Shown here piece after piece: positions 8,981 through 18,126 of a stretch of 64,000 bases of DNA; the first letter of the stretch is position 1, and each line of letters starts with the position of its first letter. The notes beneath the pieces are model-generated. The model was not told the origin of the DNA. It ran no database searches and was given only the letters and a program-made list of their open reading frames with translations. The position numbers and the translations under genes were made by a program. Source of the DNA: Paracoccus yeei ATCC BAA-599 (GTDB lineage Bacteria > Pseudomonadota > Alphaproteobacteria > Rhodobacterales > Rhodobacteraceae); NCBI RefSeq assembly GCF_000622145.1, contig NZ_JHWH01000010.1, forward strand, positions 96,028-160,027, written 5' to 3'.

Positions 8981-9672
8981 CAGTCCAGCTCGATCAGCTG
9001 ATCGTCGTCGAGCGGTCGCTGCAGATGACGGGCCTCAGGCCAGTCCGCGCTCAGCCAGGTGTCGATGTCGGTCGCGGAGGTCAGAATCACCGGCATGGCC
9101 TTGGGATGGATCCGTCCGACCACGGCGTTGGGCTCGCAGGTCAGAAAGGCGAAGAGCTGGTGGTCCCCGGTCCGGGGCGTCCTCGCCGAGCCCCGCGTGC
9201 CCTGCCACGGTGTCCAGATCCCGGCAAGGAAGAACAGCGGTCGCGTCGGGTCCAGCGCAAACCAGTGCAGCGGCTTGCGCTTTGTCACCGGATCGGGCCT
9301 GGCCCCATATTCCGAGAAGGCCGTGGCGGGCACCACGCAGCGATGGGCGGTTCCAAGCCAGCGCCGCCAATGCGGGCTGGCGGTGTTGCGGATGTTCGTC
9401 ACGCCGGTGTCCGGCGCATCCGGCGCCTTCAGGAACTGCGGCGGCGTGGGCATCCCCCAGGTCAGGCGCGCCAGATCGCGACCGCTGCCGGTATTGCGCA
9501 CCACCGGCGCCGAACGATCGGGATAGACATCCAGCGACGGCTCGAGGTTGCCGAGGCTGTCGGACATGGCCCCGACAACATCGCGGATCGCCTGCTGGTT
9601 CGTGGTCAGGTTATACAGGTTGCAGATGGGGCGACCTCCTCCTTCACAGGAATTTTCGCACCATGCTGGCAC
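8980..9672 (-). CDS. SOS-associated peptidase / abasic-site DNA-protein crosslinker (HMCES/YedK, SRAP domain), altered start
   Basis: SRAP-family protein that shields abasic sites in single-stranded DNA by a crosslink through an N-terminal Cys. Family marks are CNLYNLTTNQQAIRD at the start, LTWGMPTPP, NIRNTASPHWRRWL (with the Asn), RCVVPATAFSEYG (with the active-site Glu) and AFLTCEPNAVVGRIHPKAMP (with the His). In the family translation begins Met-Cys, so the Cys is exposed. Here the codon before Cys is ATC (9627-9625), although a strong GGAGGAGG stands 5-8 bases before it. The first in-frame ATG is 45 bases further up (9672), without a ribosome site, and would bury the Cys behind 16 residues. 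I give the ATG frame as coordinates; the ancestral start is 9627. The gene diverges from imuA across an SOS box. Confidence 0.88.
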   Translation of the reverse strand: MPAWCENSCEGGGRPICNLYNLTTNQQAIRDVVGAMSDSLGNLEPSLDVYPDRSAPVVRNTGSGRDLARLTWGMPTPPQFLKAPDAPDTGVTNIRNTASPHWRRWLGTAHRCVVPATAFSEYGARPDPVTKRKPLHWFALDPTRPLFFLAGIWTPWQGTRGSARTPRTGDHQLFAFLTCEPNAVVGRIHPKAMPVILTSATDIDTWLSADWPEARHLQRPLDDDQLIELD

Positions 9673-9725
9673 AGCCAGGCAAGGATCACAAAGGCCATGC
9701 GACGGATTGACATGCGGGGTTTATG

Positions 9726-9740
9726 GAACGAATGGTGAAC
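9726..9740 (+). promoter_or_regulatory. LexA (SOS) box between the HMCES gene and imuA
   Basis: The sequence GAAC-GAATGGT-GAAC is an exact match to the alphaproteobacterial SOS operator GAAC-N7-GAAC. It lies 43 bases before imuA and about 100 bases before the HMCES Cys codon, so one LexA site may control both directions. Confidence 0.85.
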
Positions 9741-9782
9741 ATATAACCCAGAGTCCCATTCAGACAGGAGCCCGACACTGCC

Positions 9783-10538
9783 ATGTCAGCGCCCCGATCC
9801 GATCCGGCTCTCGTGGCGCTGCGGCAGCGGATCGCAGCGATCGAGGGCGACCACGGCCCGCCGCAGGCGGCGCTGCCGTTCGGCCTGGCCGAACTTGACC
9901 GACGCTTGCCCAAGGGCGGGCTGGCGCTTGGCTGTCTGCACGAAGTTGCGGGCGGCGGAAACGGCGCCGTCGATGGCGCGGCGGCGGCCTGTTTTGCCGC
10001 CGGGATCGCGGCGCGCCTGCCCGGGCAGGTGCTCTGGTGCGTGACGCAGGCCGACCTCTTCGCACCGGGGCTGGAACAGGCCGGCCTGCCGCCCGGTCGC
10101 GTGATCCATGTCGAGGCGGGCGACGACACCGCCGTTCTCGCCTGCATGGAGGAAGGGCTGCGCCATGGCAGCCTGGCCGCCGTGGTGGCGGATGTGGCGC
10201 GGCTGTCGATGACCGCCTCGCGCCGCCTGCATCTGGCCGCCAAGACCTCGGGCACCACCGGCATCGCCCTGCGCCGCTGGCGCAGGCAGCTTGATGCCAG
10301 CGACTTCGGCCAGCCGACGGCGGCGATGACGCGCTGGCGGGTGTCTGTGCTGCCATCCTCGCCGCTGCCGGCGCCGGGGGTGGGCCGGGCGCGCTGGCTG
10401 GTGGAACTCTTGCGCGCGCGGGCGGGGGATTCCTTCGATCTGGAACTGGAGGCATGCGATGGCACGGGTCATCTCGGTCTTCCTGCCGCTGTGGCCGGTG
10501 GATCGGCTGCGGCGGCAGGACGGCACGCCTTCGGATAG
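9783..10538 (+). CDS. imuA: ImuA-like mutagenesis protein
   Basis: A 251-residue protein with the RecA/SulA-like fold region of ImuA: LPFGLAELDRRLPKGGLALG, LHEVAGGGNGA where a Walker A would be, VLWCVTQADLFAPGLEQAG and AAVVADVARLSMTASRRLHL. ImuA works with ImuB and DnaE2 in damage-induced translesion synthesis. The C-terminal 26 residues overlap the imuB start by 80 bases. The gene is first in a tight three-gene operon behind the LexA box at 9726-9740, so it is expected to be induced by DNA damage. ImuA families diverge widely, so the name rests partly on context. Confidence 0.85.
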   Translation: MSAPRSDPALVALRQRIAAIEGDHGPPQAALPFGLAELDRRLPKGGLALGCLHEVAGGGNGAVDGAAAACFAAGIAARLPGQVLWCVTQADLFAPGLEQAGLPPGRVIHVEAGDDTAVLACMEEGLRHGSLAAVVADVARLSMTASRRLHLAAKTSGTTGIALRRWRRQLDASDFGQPTAAMTRWRVSVLPSSPLPAPGVGRARWLVELLRARAGDSFDLELEACDGTGHLGLPAAVAGGSAAAAGRHAFG

Positions 10539-11940
10539 GCCGCCGGACAGGCCACTGGTCCTCGCGGGGCGCGTCGGCAATCGCCGCGTGCTCACGGCCG
10601 TGGATGCCGCAGCGGCGGGCCTGGGCCTCAAACCGGGCATGCCGGTCAGCAAGGCGCAGGCCCTGGTGCCCGATCTCAGGATCGAACCCGCGGACGTGGC
10701 GGCGGATCTGGCGAGCCTCGAGCGCCTGGCGTTCTGGATCCTGCAACGCATCGCGCCCATCGTCGCGGTCGATCCGCCGGACGGGATCGTCATCGACGCG
10801 ACCGGCGCCGCGCATCTGCATGGCGGCGAGGAGGCGCTGCTCGCGGCGCTGACCGGTCGGCTCGCGCTGTCGGGGGTGACGGCGCGGGCGGCGGTGGCCG
10901 ACACATGGGGCGCCGCGCATGCCTTGGCGCGGTTCGGCGGCGCGCTGGCGGACATGCCGCCCGAGGCGCTGCGCCTGCCCGCGGCCACCGTGGCCGGGCT
11001 GCGCGACATGGGCTTTGGCCGCATCGGCGATCTCATGGCCCAGCCCCGCGCGCCGCTGACCCGCCGCTTTGGCCCTGGACTGTGCCGCCGCATCGACCAG
11101 ATGTTCGGCGATGCCCCCGAGCCCATCGACGCCCTGCGCCCCGAGGGCCTGATCGAGGCCCGCCGCGCCTTTGCCGAACCCATCGCCGCGCCCGAGACCA
11201 TCGCCCGCTACATCGCCAAGCTGGTCGCCGCGCTCTGCGACGCGCTGGAGGCGCGGGGCATGGGCGCCCGGCGCCTGGACCTGATCTGCCACCGCGTCGA
11301 CCGCGAGTTGCAAACCGTGCGCGTGGGCCTGGCCGTGCCGCAGCGCGATCCCGCCCGCCTGACCCGGCTTCTGTGCGACAAGATCCCCGGCATCGCCCCC
11401 GGCTTCGGGATCGAGATCATGACCCTGGCCGCGACCGTCACCGAGCCCCTGGGCGCACGCCAGATCAGCACGCTGGCGCCCGAGGCGCCGGACCTCGCCG
11501 GCCTGATCGACATCCTGGCGAACCGCGTCGGGTTCCACGCCATCTACCGCATCGCCCCGGTCGAAAGCGACGTGCCCGAACGATCCGCCCGCCGCATCCC
11601 CGCGCTGGCCGAGGACAGCGGCGCGGGCTGGCCCGACCACTGGCCGCGCCCGTCGCGTCTGCTGCCGCGCCCCGATCCCATCGAGGCGATGGCGCTGCTG
11701 CCCGACCAGCCGCCGGTCTGGATCGCCTGGCGCGGGGTGCGCCGCCGCATCGCCCGTGCCGACGGCCCCGAGCGCATCTTTGGCGAATGGTGGACGCGCG
11801 AGGCCGAGCGCATCGCCGTGCGCGACTATTTCCGCGTCGAGGACGAGGCCGGCGAACGCCTGTGGATCTTTCGCGCCGGCGACGGCGAGGACGCCGCCAC
11901 CGGCTCGCATCGCTGGTTCCTGCACGGGGTCTTCGGATGA
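10459..11940 (+). CDS. imuB: ImuB, inactive Y-family polymerase adaptor
   Basis: A 493-residue Y-family-like protein starting [17 protein letters not shown]. It has a palm-like segment ([20 protein letters not shown]), a helix-hairpin-helix-type stretch ([19 protein letters not shown]) and a little-finger-like C-terminal region. ImuB proteins lack polymerase activity and act as the hub that binds the beta clamp, ImuA and DnaE2; that role is family knowledge. The start lies within the 3' end of imuA, and its TGA overlaps the dnaE2 ATG (ATGA), so translation of the three genes is coupled. Confidence 0.92.
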   Translation: MARVISVFLPLWPVDRLRRQDGTPSDRPPDRPLVLAGRVGNRRVLTAVDAAAAGLGLKPGMPVSKAQALVPDLRIEPADVAADLASLERLAFWILQRIAPIVAVDPPDGIVIDATGAAHLHGGEEALLAALTGRLALSGVTARAAVADTWGAAHALARFGGALADMPPEALRLPAATVAGLRDMGFGRIGDLMAQPRAPLTRRFGPGLCRRIDQMFGDAPEPIDALRPEGLIEARRAFAEPIAAPETIARYIAKLVAALCDALEARGMGARRLDLICHRVDRELQTVRVGLAVPQRDPARLTRLLCDKIPGIAPGFGIEIMTLAATVTEPLGARQISTLAPEAPDLAGLIDILANRVGFHAIYRIAPVESDVPERSARRIPALAEDSGAGWPDHWPRPSRLLPRPDPIEAMALLPDQPPVWIAWRGVRRRIARADGPERIFGEWWTREAERIAVRDYFRVEDEAGERLWIFRAGDGEDAATGSHRWFLHGVFG

Positions 11941-14900
11941 GATATGCCGAGCTTCAGGTCACCTCGGACTTCTCCTTCCTGCGGGGTGCCTCCTCGGCCG
12001 AGCACCTCTTCGCCACGGCGGCGGCCCTGGGCATCGAGGCGCTTGGCGTGGCGGACCGCAATTCGGTCGCGGGCCTCGTGCGCGCCTGGGAGGCGGCCAA
12101 GGCCACCGGCGTCCGGCTGGTCGCGGGCTGCCGTCTGGATCTGACCTGCGGCATGTCGGTGCTGGTCTATCCGACCGACAAGCCGGCCTGGTCGCGGCTC
12201 TGCCGCTTGCTGACGCTCGGCAAGTCTCGTGCCGGCAAGGCGGCGTGTCATCTGCACTGGTCGGATCTGGCCGAGCATGCCGAGGGGCTGATCGCCATCC
12301 TCGTCCCCGACCGGGCCGACGACGCCTGCGCCCTGCGCCTGCGTCGCCTGCGCGAGCTGTTCGGCGACCGCGCCTACCTCGCCCTGACGCTGCGCCGCCG
12401 TCCGAACGACCAGCTGCGCCTGCACGAGCTTGCAAACCTTGCCGCCCGGGCCGGCGTGCCGACCGTCGTCACCAATGACGTCCTCTTCCACGAGCCCTCG
12501 CGCCGCATCCTTCAGGACGTGGTGACGGCGATCCGCCACAATTGCACCGTCGAGGCGCTTGGCCATCGCCGCGAGCGTCACGCCGACCGCTATCTGAAGC
12601 CGCCGCAGGAAATGGCGCGCCTCTTCGCCCGCTATCCCGAGGCCCTGGCCCGCAGCATCGAGATCATGGACCGCTGCCGCTTCGACCTCGCGGACCTGCG
12701 CTATCAATATCCCGAGGAACGCGAGGATCCCGCCCTGACCGCGCAGGAGACGCTGGCCCGCCTGACCTGGGCGGGCGCCGCGGCGCGCTATCCCGAAGGC
12801 ATCCCGCCCGAGGTGACACAGGCGCTGAACCATGAGCTGACCCTGATCGGCCGGCTGGACTATGCGCCCTATTTCCTGACCGTGCACAGCATCGTCCGTT
12901 ACGCCCGGTCGCAGAACATCCTGTGCCAGGGGCGCGGATCGGCGGCGAACTCGGCGGTCTGCTATGTCCTTGGCATCACCGCCATCGACCCCAGCCGCAA
13001 CGACCTGCTGTTCGAGCGCTTCGTCAGCGAGGAGCGCCGCGAACCGCCCGACATCGACGTGGATTTCGAACACGAGCGCCGCGAGGAGGTGATTCAGTGG
13101 ATCTACCGCACCTATGGCCGCGACCGGGCCGCGCTGACCGCGACCGTCATCCGCTACCGCGCCAAGGGCGCGCTGCGCGATGTCGGCAAGGCCATGGCCC
13201 TGCCCGAGGACCTGATCACGGCGCTCTCGTCGCTGATCTGGGCCTGGTCCGACGAGGGCGTCACCGACGCGCAACTGGCCGAGCTGAACCTGAACCCCGC
13301 CGACCGCCGCCTGCGCCTGACTGTCGATCTCGCCCGGCAGCTGATGGGCGCGCCGCGCCACCTGTCCCAGCATCCCGGCGGCTTCGTGCTGACCCATGAC
13401 CGGCTGGATGATCTGGTGCCGATCGAACCCGCCGCGATGGAGGATCGCCAGATCATCGAATGGGACAAGGACGACATCGACGCGCTTAAGTTCATGAAGG
13501 TCGACATCCTGGCCCTCGGCATGCTGACCTGCATGGCCAAGGGCCTGGCGCTGGTGGCACGGCACAAGGGCGCGCAGCATGACCTCGCCACCATCCCCGC
13601 CGAGGATCCGCGCACCTATGCGATGATCCGCAGGGCCGATACGCTCGGCGCCTTCCAGATCGAGAGCCGGGCGCAGATGGCGATGCTGCCGCGCCTCAAG
13701 CCCCGCACCTATTACGATCTGGTCATTCAGGTCGCGATCGTGCGCCCGGGTCCGATCCAGGGCGACATGGTGCATCCCTACCTGCGCCGCCGCGCCGGCC
13801 TCGAGCCGGTCGAATACCCCAGGCCCGAGCTGGAAAGGGTGCTGGGCAAGACGCTGGGCGTGCCGCTGTTCCAGGAGCAGGCAATGCGCGTCGCCATCGA
13901 ATGCGCGGGCTTCACCCCGGGCGAGGCCGACATGCTCAGGAAGTCGATGGCCACGTTCAAGTTCACCGGCGGCGTCAGCGCCTTTCGCGACAAGCTGATC
14001 GCGGGCATGGAGGCGCGCGGCTACCCACGCGACTTCGCCGAGCGGACCTTCAGGCAGCTTGAGGGCTTCGGCTCATACGGCTTTCCCGAAAGCCACGCGG
14101 CCAGCTTTGCGCTGGTCGCCTATGCCTCCGCCTGGCTCAAGTGCTGGCACCCCGATGCCTTCTGCGCGGCGCTGCTGAACAGCCAGCCGATGGGCTTTTA
14201 TGCCCCCGCCCAGATCGTGCGCGATGCCCAGGACCACGGGGTCGAGGTGCGGCCGGTCTGCGTCAATGCCTCGGATTGGGACTGCACGCTGGAACCGATG
14301 GACAGCCGCTTCGCGATCCGGCTGGGCCTGCGCATGGTCAAGGGACTGGCCGAGGCCCATGCCCGACAGATCGCCCGTGCCGCCCCCTTCGCTTCGGTCG
14401 AGGACCTCTGGCGCCGCGCCCGTGTGCCCTTGGCTGCCCTGACCCGCATCGCCGAGGCCGACGGGTTCCACGCCTTCGGCCTGTCGCGGCGCCAGGCCGT
14501 CTGGGCCATCAAGGGCCTGCCCGACACCGACCTGCCGCTCTTCGCCGCGCTCGAGGGCAACGAGCCCGCCGCCGCCCTGCGCCCGATGACCGCCGGCCGC
14601 GAGGTGGTCGAGGATTACAGCCGCACCGGCCTGTCCCTGCGTCGGCATCCGGTGGCCTTCCTGCGGGGGGATCTGGCGCGGCGCCGCATCCTGACCTGCA
14701 CTGACGCCATGGCCTTGCCCAATCGCCACTGGGCCGCAGTCGCGGGCCTGGTGCTGGTGCGCCAGCGCCCCGGCTCGGCCAAGGGCACCATGTTCATCAC
14801 GCTCGAAGACGAAACCGGCATCGCCAATCTCGTAGTCTGGCCCAAGGTCTTCGAGGCCAACCGCCGCATCATCCTCGCCGCCAGCATGATCGCCGCGCAC

Positions 14901-15137
14901 GGGATGATCCAGCGCGAGGGCGAGGTGGTGCATTTTGTCGTCCACCGCCTCACAGATCTCTCGGACGCCCTCGCCAGCGTCGGAAGCCGGGGCGCCTTCC
15001 CCCTGCCGCACGGCCGTGGCGACGAATTCCACAACGCCTGCCCTACCCCCGACCCCCGGCACCCGAAGCCCCGCGACATGTTCATCCGCGACCTGCACCT
15101 CGACACGATCCGCGTCAGGACGCGGGATTTCCGGTGA
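11937..15137 (+). CDS. dnaE2: Error-prone DNA polymerase DnaE2
   Basis: A 1066-residue C-family polymerase. The N-terminal PHP domain starts with [20 protein letters not shown], the DnaE2 form of this region. The polymerase catalytic Asp cluster appears as [15 protein letters not shown] near residue 371. Later come [37 protein letters not shown] and [10 protein letters not shown]. The C-terminal OB-fold is [12 protein letters not shown] within residues 930-1000. DnaE2 carries out SOS mutagenesis with ImuA and ImuB. The true start is the ATG at 11937 that overlaps the imuB stop; the frame extends upstream through imuB but that part is a shadow. Length is normal for the family. Confidence 0.95.
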   Translation: MRYAELQVTSDFSFLRGASSAEHLFATAAALGIEALGVADRNSVAGLVRAWEAAKATGVRLVAGCRLDLTCGMSVLVYPTDKPAWSRLCRLLTLGKSRAGKAACHLHWSDLAEHAEGLIAILVPDRADDACALRLRRLRELFGDRAYLALTLRRRPNDQLRLHELANLAARAGVPTVVTNDVLFHEPSRRILQDVVTAIRHNCTVEALGHRRERHADRYLKPPQEMARLFARYPEALARSIEIMDRCRFDLADLRYQYPEEREDPALTAQETLARLTWAGAAARYPEGIPPEVTQALNHELTLIGRLDYAPYFLTVHSIVRYARSQNILCQGRGSAANSAVCYVLGITAIDPSRNDLLFERFVSEERREPPDIDVDFEHERREEVIQWIYRTYGRDRAALTATVIRYRAKGALRDVGKAMALPEDLITALSSLIWAWSDEGVTDAQLAELNLNPADRRLRLTVDLARQLMGAPRHLSQHPGGFVLTHDRLDDLVPIEPAAMEDRQIIEWDKDDIDALKFMKVDILALGMLTCMAKGLALVARHKGAQHDLATIPAEDPRTYAMIRRADTLGAFQIESRAQMAMLPRLKPRTYYDLVIQVAIVRPGPIQGDMVHPYLRRRAGLEPVEYPRPELERVLGKTLGVPLFQEQAMRVAIECAGFTPGEADMLRKSMATFKFTGGVSAFRDKLIAGMEARGYPRDFAERTFRQLEGFGSYGFPESHAASFALVAYASAWLKCWHPDAFCAALLNSQPMGFYAPAQIVRDAQDHGVEVRPVCVNASDWDCTLEPMDSRFAIRLGLRMVKGLAEAHARQIARAAPFASVEDLWRRARVPLAALTRIAEADGFHAFGLSRRQAVWAIKGLPDTDLPLFAALEGNEPAAALRPMTAGREVVEDYSRTGLSLRRHPVAFLRGDLARRRILTCTDAMALPNRHWAAVAGLVLVRQRPGSAKGTMFITLEDETGIANLVVWPKVFEANRRIILAASMIAAHGMIQREGEVVHFVVHRLTDLSDALASVGSRGAFPLPHGRGDEFHNACPTPDPRHPKPRDMFIRDLHLDTIRVRTRDFR

Positions 15138-15511
15138 GGCGGATGGGGCCCGGTGACGTCGACGAGGATGCCCCAGGCCCCAGGTCTGAGCCGCAAGGCC
15201 GTCGGACATCTCCATGCTGGCCGCCAGTCAAACCCCTGGCCAAGCTGCAGGTTGACGGGGCGGCTGCGATGCGGGACAGAACGGCCGTTCAGGCTTTGGA
15301 GCGCGCGCCTTTTGCGCTTCACAGGGCGCGGAAGAGCGCGGATATAGATTAGTTCGGCCGCCCGCTTAACGAAGGTCTACGTCACGATCACGGCTGGATG
15401 CAAAGGCATGCTCCCGGAACGGCCGGGCGCCAAAGGCAAGGACCTTACACGGCTTTATAAGCCTCTTAACCCGCTCTGGACGACACTGATCTGCTGGATT
15501 ATCTATAATCC
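15138..15511. other. Intergenic gap between dnaE2 and bioR
   Basis: No gene is supported in these 374 bases. The first 220 bases keep the high GC of dnaE2 without an open frame of recognised sequence. The last 100 bases become more AT-rich and hold the bioR promoter region and BioR box. Confidence 0.5.
15499..15508 (+). promoter_or_regulatory. BioR box overlapping the bioR start region
   Basis: TTATCTATAA is an exact match to the BioR operator TTATMKATAA. It ends four bases before the bioR ATG, so bound BioR would block initiation of its own gene. Confidence 0.85.
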
Positions 15512-16150
15512 ATGAAGAATCCCCTCAGAGAGACATTGGCGACAAAGATCGCCCAAAGCCTGGCTGACCGCATCATCACGGGAGTTATTCGCCCCAACAC
15601 CCCTCTGCGTCAGGACCACATCGCCGCCGAATTCGGGGCAAGCCATGTGCCCGTGCGCGAAGCCTTCCGGCAGCTGGAGGCGCAAGGGCTGGCGATCAGC
15701 GAGCCGCAACGGGGCATGCGCGTCACCCCGTTCGATGTGGAAGATCTGCACGAGGTAGCGGCCATGCGTGCCTCGCTCGAGGTTCTGGCCCTGCGGCATG
15801 CGGTGCCCAACATGACTTCAGCCGTTCTGGAGGCAGCCGAACAGGCGACACATGCCGGAGATGTCTCCCGAGAGGTGCGGGAGTGGGAGGACGCCAATCG
15901 CCGGTTTCACCGCCTGATCCTCGGGCCGTGCGGCATGCCGCGACTGCTGTCCGCGATCGACACGCTCCACACCGCCAGCGCCCGCTTCCTGTTCGCCGCC
16001 TGGCGCAGTGATTGGGAGGCGCCGACGAACCACGAGCATCGCGCCATCCTTGCGGCCCTTCGGCGTGGGGAAACGGACAGGGCGTGTTTGATCCTGTCGA
16101 AGCACGTCGGACGGACAAGGCGACGGGATCTTCAAAAGAACGGCCTGTAA
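15512..16150 (+). CDS. bioR: BioR, GntR-family biotin regulator
   Basis: A 212-residue GntR/FadR-type protein. The winged helix is at residues 1-75 (SLADRIITGVIRPNTPL, then ASHVPVREAFRQLEAQGLA as the recognition region). A helical FCD-type ligand domain follows (ASLEVLALRHAV, NRRFHRLILGPCG, HEHRAILAALRRGE). In alphaproteobacteria BioR represses biotin synthesis and uptake genes through TTATMKATAA sites; such sites lie at this gene's own start and before bioY. The identification rests on the fold, the adjacent bioY-bioB genes and the operators together. Confidence 0.9.
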   Translation: MKNPLRETLATKIAQSLADRIITGVIRPNTPLRQDHIAAEFGASHVPVREAFRQLEAQGLAISEPQRGMRVTPFDVEDLHEVAAMRASLEVLALRHAVPNMTSAVLEAAEQATHAGDVSREVREWEDANRRFHRLILGPCGMPRLLSAIDTLHTASARFLFAAWRSDWEAPTNHEHRAILAALRRGETDRACLILSKHVGRTRRRDLQKNGL

Positions 16151-16177
16151 TCAGTTACTTGTCAGAAATAATCAGCA

Positions 16178-16187
16178 ATATCTATAA
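16178..16187 (+). promoter_or_regulatory. BioR box 1 upstream of bioY
   Basis: ATATCTATAA matches TTATMKATAA at nine of ten positions and lies 61 bases before the bioY start. It is the stronger of two candidate operators in this intergenic region. Confidence 0.75.
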
Positions 16188-16220
16188 TCTTTGTTGCCGT
16201 TTAAGCCCGTGAGCGTCTAG

Positions 16221-16230
16221 TCATAGATAT
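16221..16230 (+). promoter_or_regulatory. BioR box 2 upstream of bioY
   Basis: TCATAGATAT matches the BioR consensus at eight of ten positions and lies 18 bases before bioY. The spacing of 43 bases to box 1 would allow cooperative binding on the same helix face. Confidence 0.55.
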
Positions 16231-16248
16231 TCCGCAAAGGACCCCGTT

Positions 16249-16800
16249 ATGACGTCTTATACGCTCCTGTCCCGCCCCGATCATCGGGCTCTGCTCCACG
16301 CCATGCCGAAGGTTGTGGCTCTTGCCGCGCTCATTACGCTTGGCGCGAAGATCCAGGTGCCGTTCTGGCCCGTGCCGATGACGATGCACACGCTTGCGGT
16401 GCTTTCGATCGCCATCCTCGCCGGACCCCGTCTCGCCGCTGGCGCGGTCGCCACCTATCTAGCAGCCGGCGCGGCGGGCTTGCCCGTGTTCTCCGGCTCT
16501 CCGGCCCGTGGCATCGGGCTGGCCTATATGGTCGGGCCCACGGGCGGCTATCTGCTTGGCTATCTTCTGGCAGCGGCCCTGACCGGCTGGCTTGCCATCG
16601 GCGGCGGCACGATGCGCCGCATCCTTGCCATGCTGGCCGGCATGGGGGTGATCTACGCCATTGGCGCGGCATGGCTGTGCCGTTTCGTGCCCGCCGCCGA
16701 TGTCTGGGCGGTTGGCATCTTTCCGTTCCTCATGGGTGATCTGCTGAAGATCGGGCTTGCCGCAGGGCTGGCCACCCTCTGGACACGGGGGCGCGCATGA
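16249..16800 (+). CDS. bioY: BioY biotin transporter (S component)
   Basis: A 183-residue integral membrane protein with five or six hydrophobic segments. It contains the BioY family motifs [20 protein letters not shown] and [14 protein letters not shown], then [20 protein letters not shown]. It binds biotin in the membrane and can work alone or with an ECF energising module; no bioM or bioN is seen here. AAAGGA precedes the ATG by about nine bases. The stop overlaps the bioB start (ATGA), forming a bioY-bioB operon under the two BioR boxes. Confidence 0.95.
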   Translation: MTSYTLLSRPDHRALLHAMPKVVALAALITLGAKIQVPFWPVPMTMHTLAVLSIAILAGPRLAAGAVATYLAAGAAGLPVFSGSPARGIGLAYMVGPTGGYLLGYLLAAALTGWLAIGGGTMRRILAMLAGMGVIYAIGAAWLCRFVPAADVWAVGIFPFLMGDLLKIGLAAGLATLWTRGRA

Positions 16801-17777
16801 TCCGCCACGACTGGACGCTGGAGGAGGCGCAGGCGGTCCACGCGCTGCCCTTCCCCGACCTGATGCATCGGGCGCAGTCCGTCCATCGGCAGACGTTCGA
16901 TCCGCATGTCGTGGAGCAGGCCAGCCTTCTCAGCATCAAGACAGGGGGCTGCCCGGAAGATTGCGGCTACTGCTCGCAAAGCGCGTTCCACGACACGGGC
17001 GTGAAGGCCACGAAGCTGATGCAGGTGGACGCGGTTCTGGCGGTCGCGCGCCGTGCCAAGGCGGCGGGGGCGCAGCGGTTCTGCATGGGGGCCGCGTGGC
17101 GCAGCCCGAAGGATCGCGATCTCGATGCCATCTGCACCATGGTCAAAGGCGTGCGCGATCTGGGGCTGGAAACCTGCATGACGCTGGGCATGCTGACGCC
17201 CCCGCAGGTCGCCCGGTTGAAGGAGGCGGGTCTCGACTTCTACAACCACAATATCGACACCTCACCCGCCTATTACCCGAAGATCGCCACGACCCGCACG
17301 ATGGAGGACCGGCTGGACACGCTGGACCATGTGCGGCAGGGCGGCATCAAGGTCTGCTGCGGCGGCATCCTTGGCATGGGCGAGGCGGAGGAGGACCGCA
17401 TCGCGATGCTGGTCGTTCTTGCGAACCTTTCCCATCATCCCGAAAGTGTGCCGATCAACCTGTGGCAGCCCATCGGCAACACGCCGGTGGAGGCGATGGC
17501 CCGTCCGGTCGACCCCTTCGCCCTGGTGCGGGCCGTCGCGCTGGCGCGCATCCTGATGCCGCAAAGCGTCGTGCGGCTGTCGGCGGGGCGGACGGGTATG
17601 AGCGACGAGCTTCAGGCGCTGTGCTTCCTCGCTGGCGCCAACTCGATCTTCGCAGGCGATGTGCTTCTGACGACGGAGAACCCCGCGTCGTGGCAGGATG
17701 CGGATCTGTTCGCCCGGCTCGGGATGCGCAACGCGGTCGTCGAGAAGAAGCCGGTTTGTCTGGCACAGGCGTCATGA
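16797..17777 (+). CDS. bioB: Biotin synthase
   Basis: A 326-residue radical-SAM enzyme that inserts sulfur into dethiobiotin. The [4Fe-4S] motif is CPEDCGYC with cysteines at 52, 56 and 59. Residues expected to hold the [2Fe-2S] cluster lie in ETCMTLGML and [12 protein letters not shown], with the Arg in [11 protein letters not shown]. Length and the C-terminal [12 protein letters not shown] are normal. It is translationally coupled to bioY. No other biotin synthesis gene (bioF, bioD, bioA) is in the window, so the cell either has them elsewhere or relies on imported precursors. Confidence 0.96.
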   Translation: MIRHDWTLEEAQAVHALPFPDLMHRAQSVHRQTFDPHVVEQASLLSIKTGGCPEDCGYCSQSAFHDTGVKATKLMQVDAVLAVARRAKAAGAQRFCMGAAWRSPKDRDLDAICTMVKGVRDLGLETCMTLGMLTPPQVARLKEAGLDFYNHNIDTSPAYYPKIATTRTMEDRLDTLDHVRQGGIKVCCGGILGMGEAEEDRIAMLVVLANLSHHPESVPINLWQPIGNTPVEAMARPVDPFALVRAVALARILMPQSVVRLSAGRTGMSDELQALCFLAGANSIFAGDVLLTTENPASWQDADLFARLGMRNAVVEKKPVCLAQAS

Positions 17778-18126
17778 GGGTGTGCGCCCTCAGGCCGTGC
17801 GGACATCGCCATTCCGGAGCCGATGGTGACGATCAAGCTGCGCGCCCCTCGCCGAGGCGGTCCGTGTCCATGGTTCGGATCACCCTCAGAGAGAAGCCGC
17901 CGAATGACCGCCATGGGCTCTTCACGTCGATGGCAGGGTCCAACCAGATCGCCGCCGGACCGGGGCGGTGGGTCCATCATGGCGGGAATGCTGCGGTCAT
18001 TGCGGACGGATGCTGCGAGCATAAACAGCCCTCAAGTCAGAAATCCCTGACGGCAGCGTCCGGCTGCAGGTTCCCGCCTGACGCCCCTCTTATGACCCGT
18101 AGCAGCGCCGACCGGCCTTCCCTCCC
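17778..18126. other. Intergenic gap after bioB
   Basis: A small hairpin (TGAGGG, six-base loop, CCCTCA) stands right at the bioB stop (about 17776-17793), but no T-run follows. The rest holds no supported gene; the overlapping short frames are compositionally poor and resemble no family I know. Confidence 0.4.

Noticed and set aside
9760..11925. 721-codon minus-strand frame across imuA and imuB
   Set aside because: Antisense shadow in very GC-rich coding DNA; low-complexity Gly/Arg/Ala text with no family resemblance, while both plus-strand genes are clearly real.
11826..13775. 649-codon minus-strand frame across dnaE2
   Set aside because: Shadow of dnaE2, with compositionally biased translation and no start signal.
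15504..15509. TATAAT considered as a -10 promoter element of bioR
   Set aside because: It ends only two bases before the ATG, so the transcript would lack a usable start; it is better explained as part of the BioR box.
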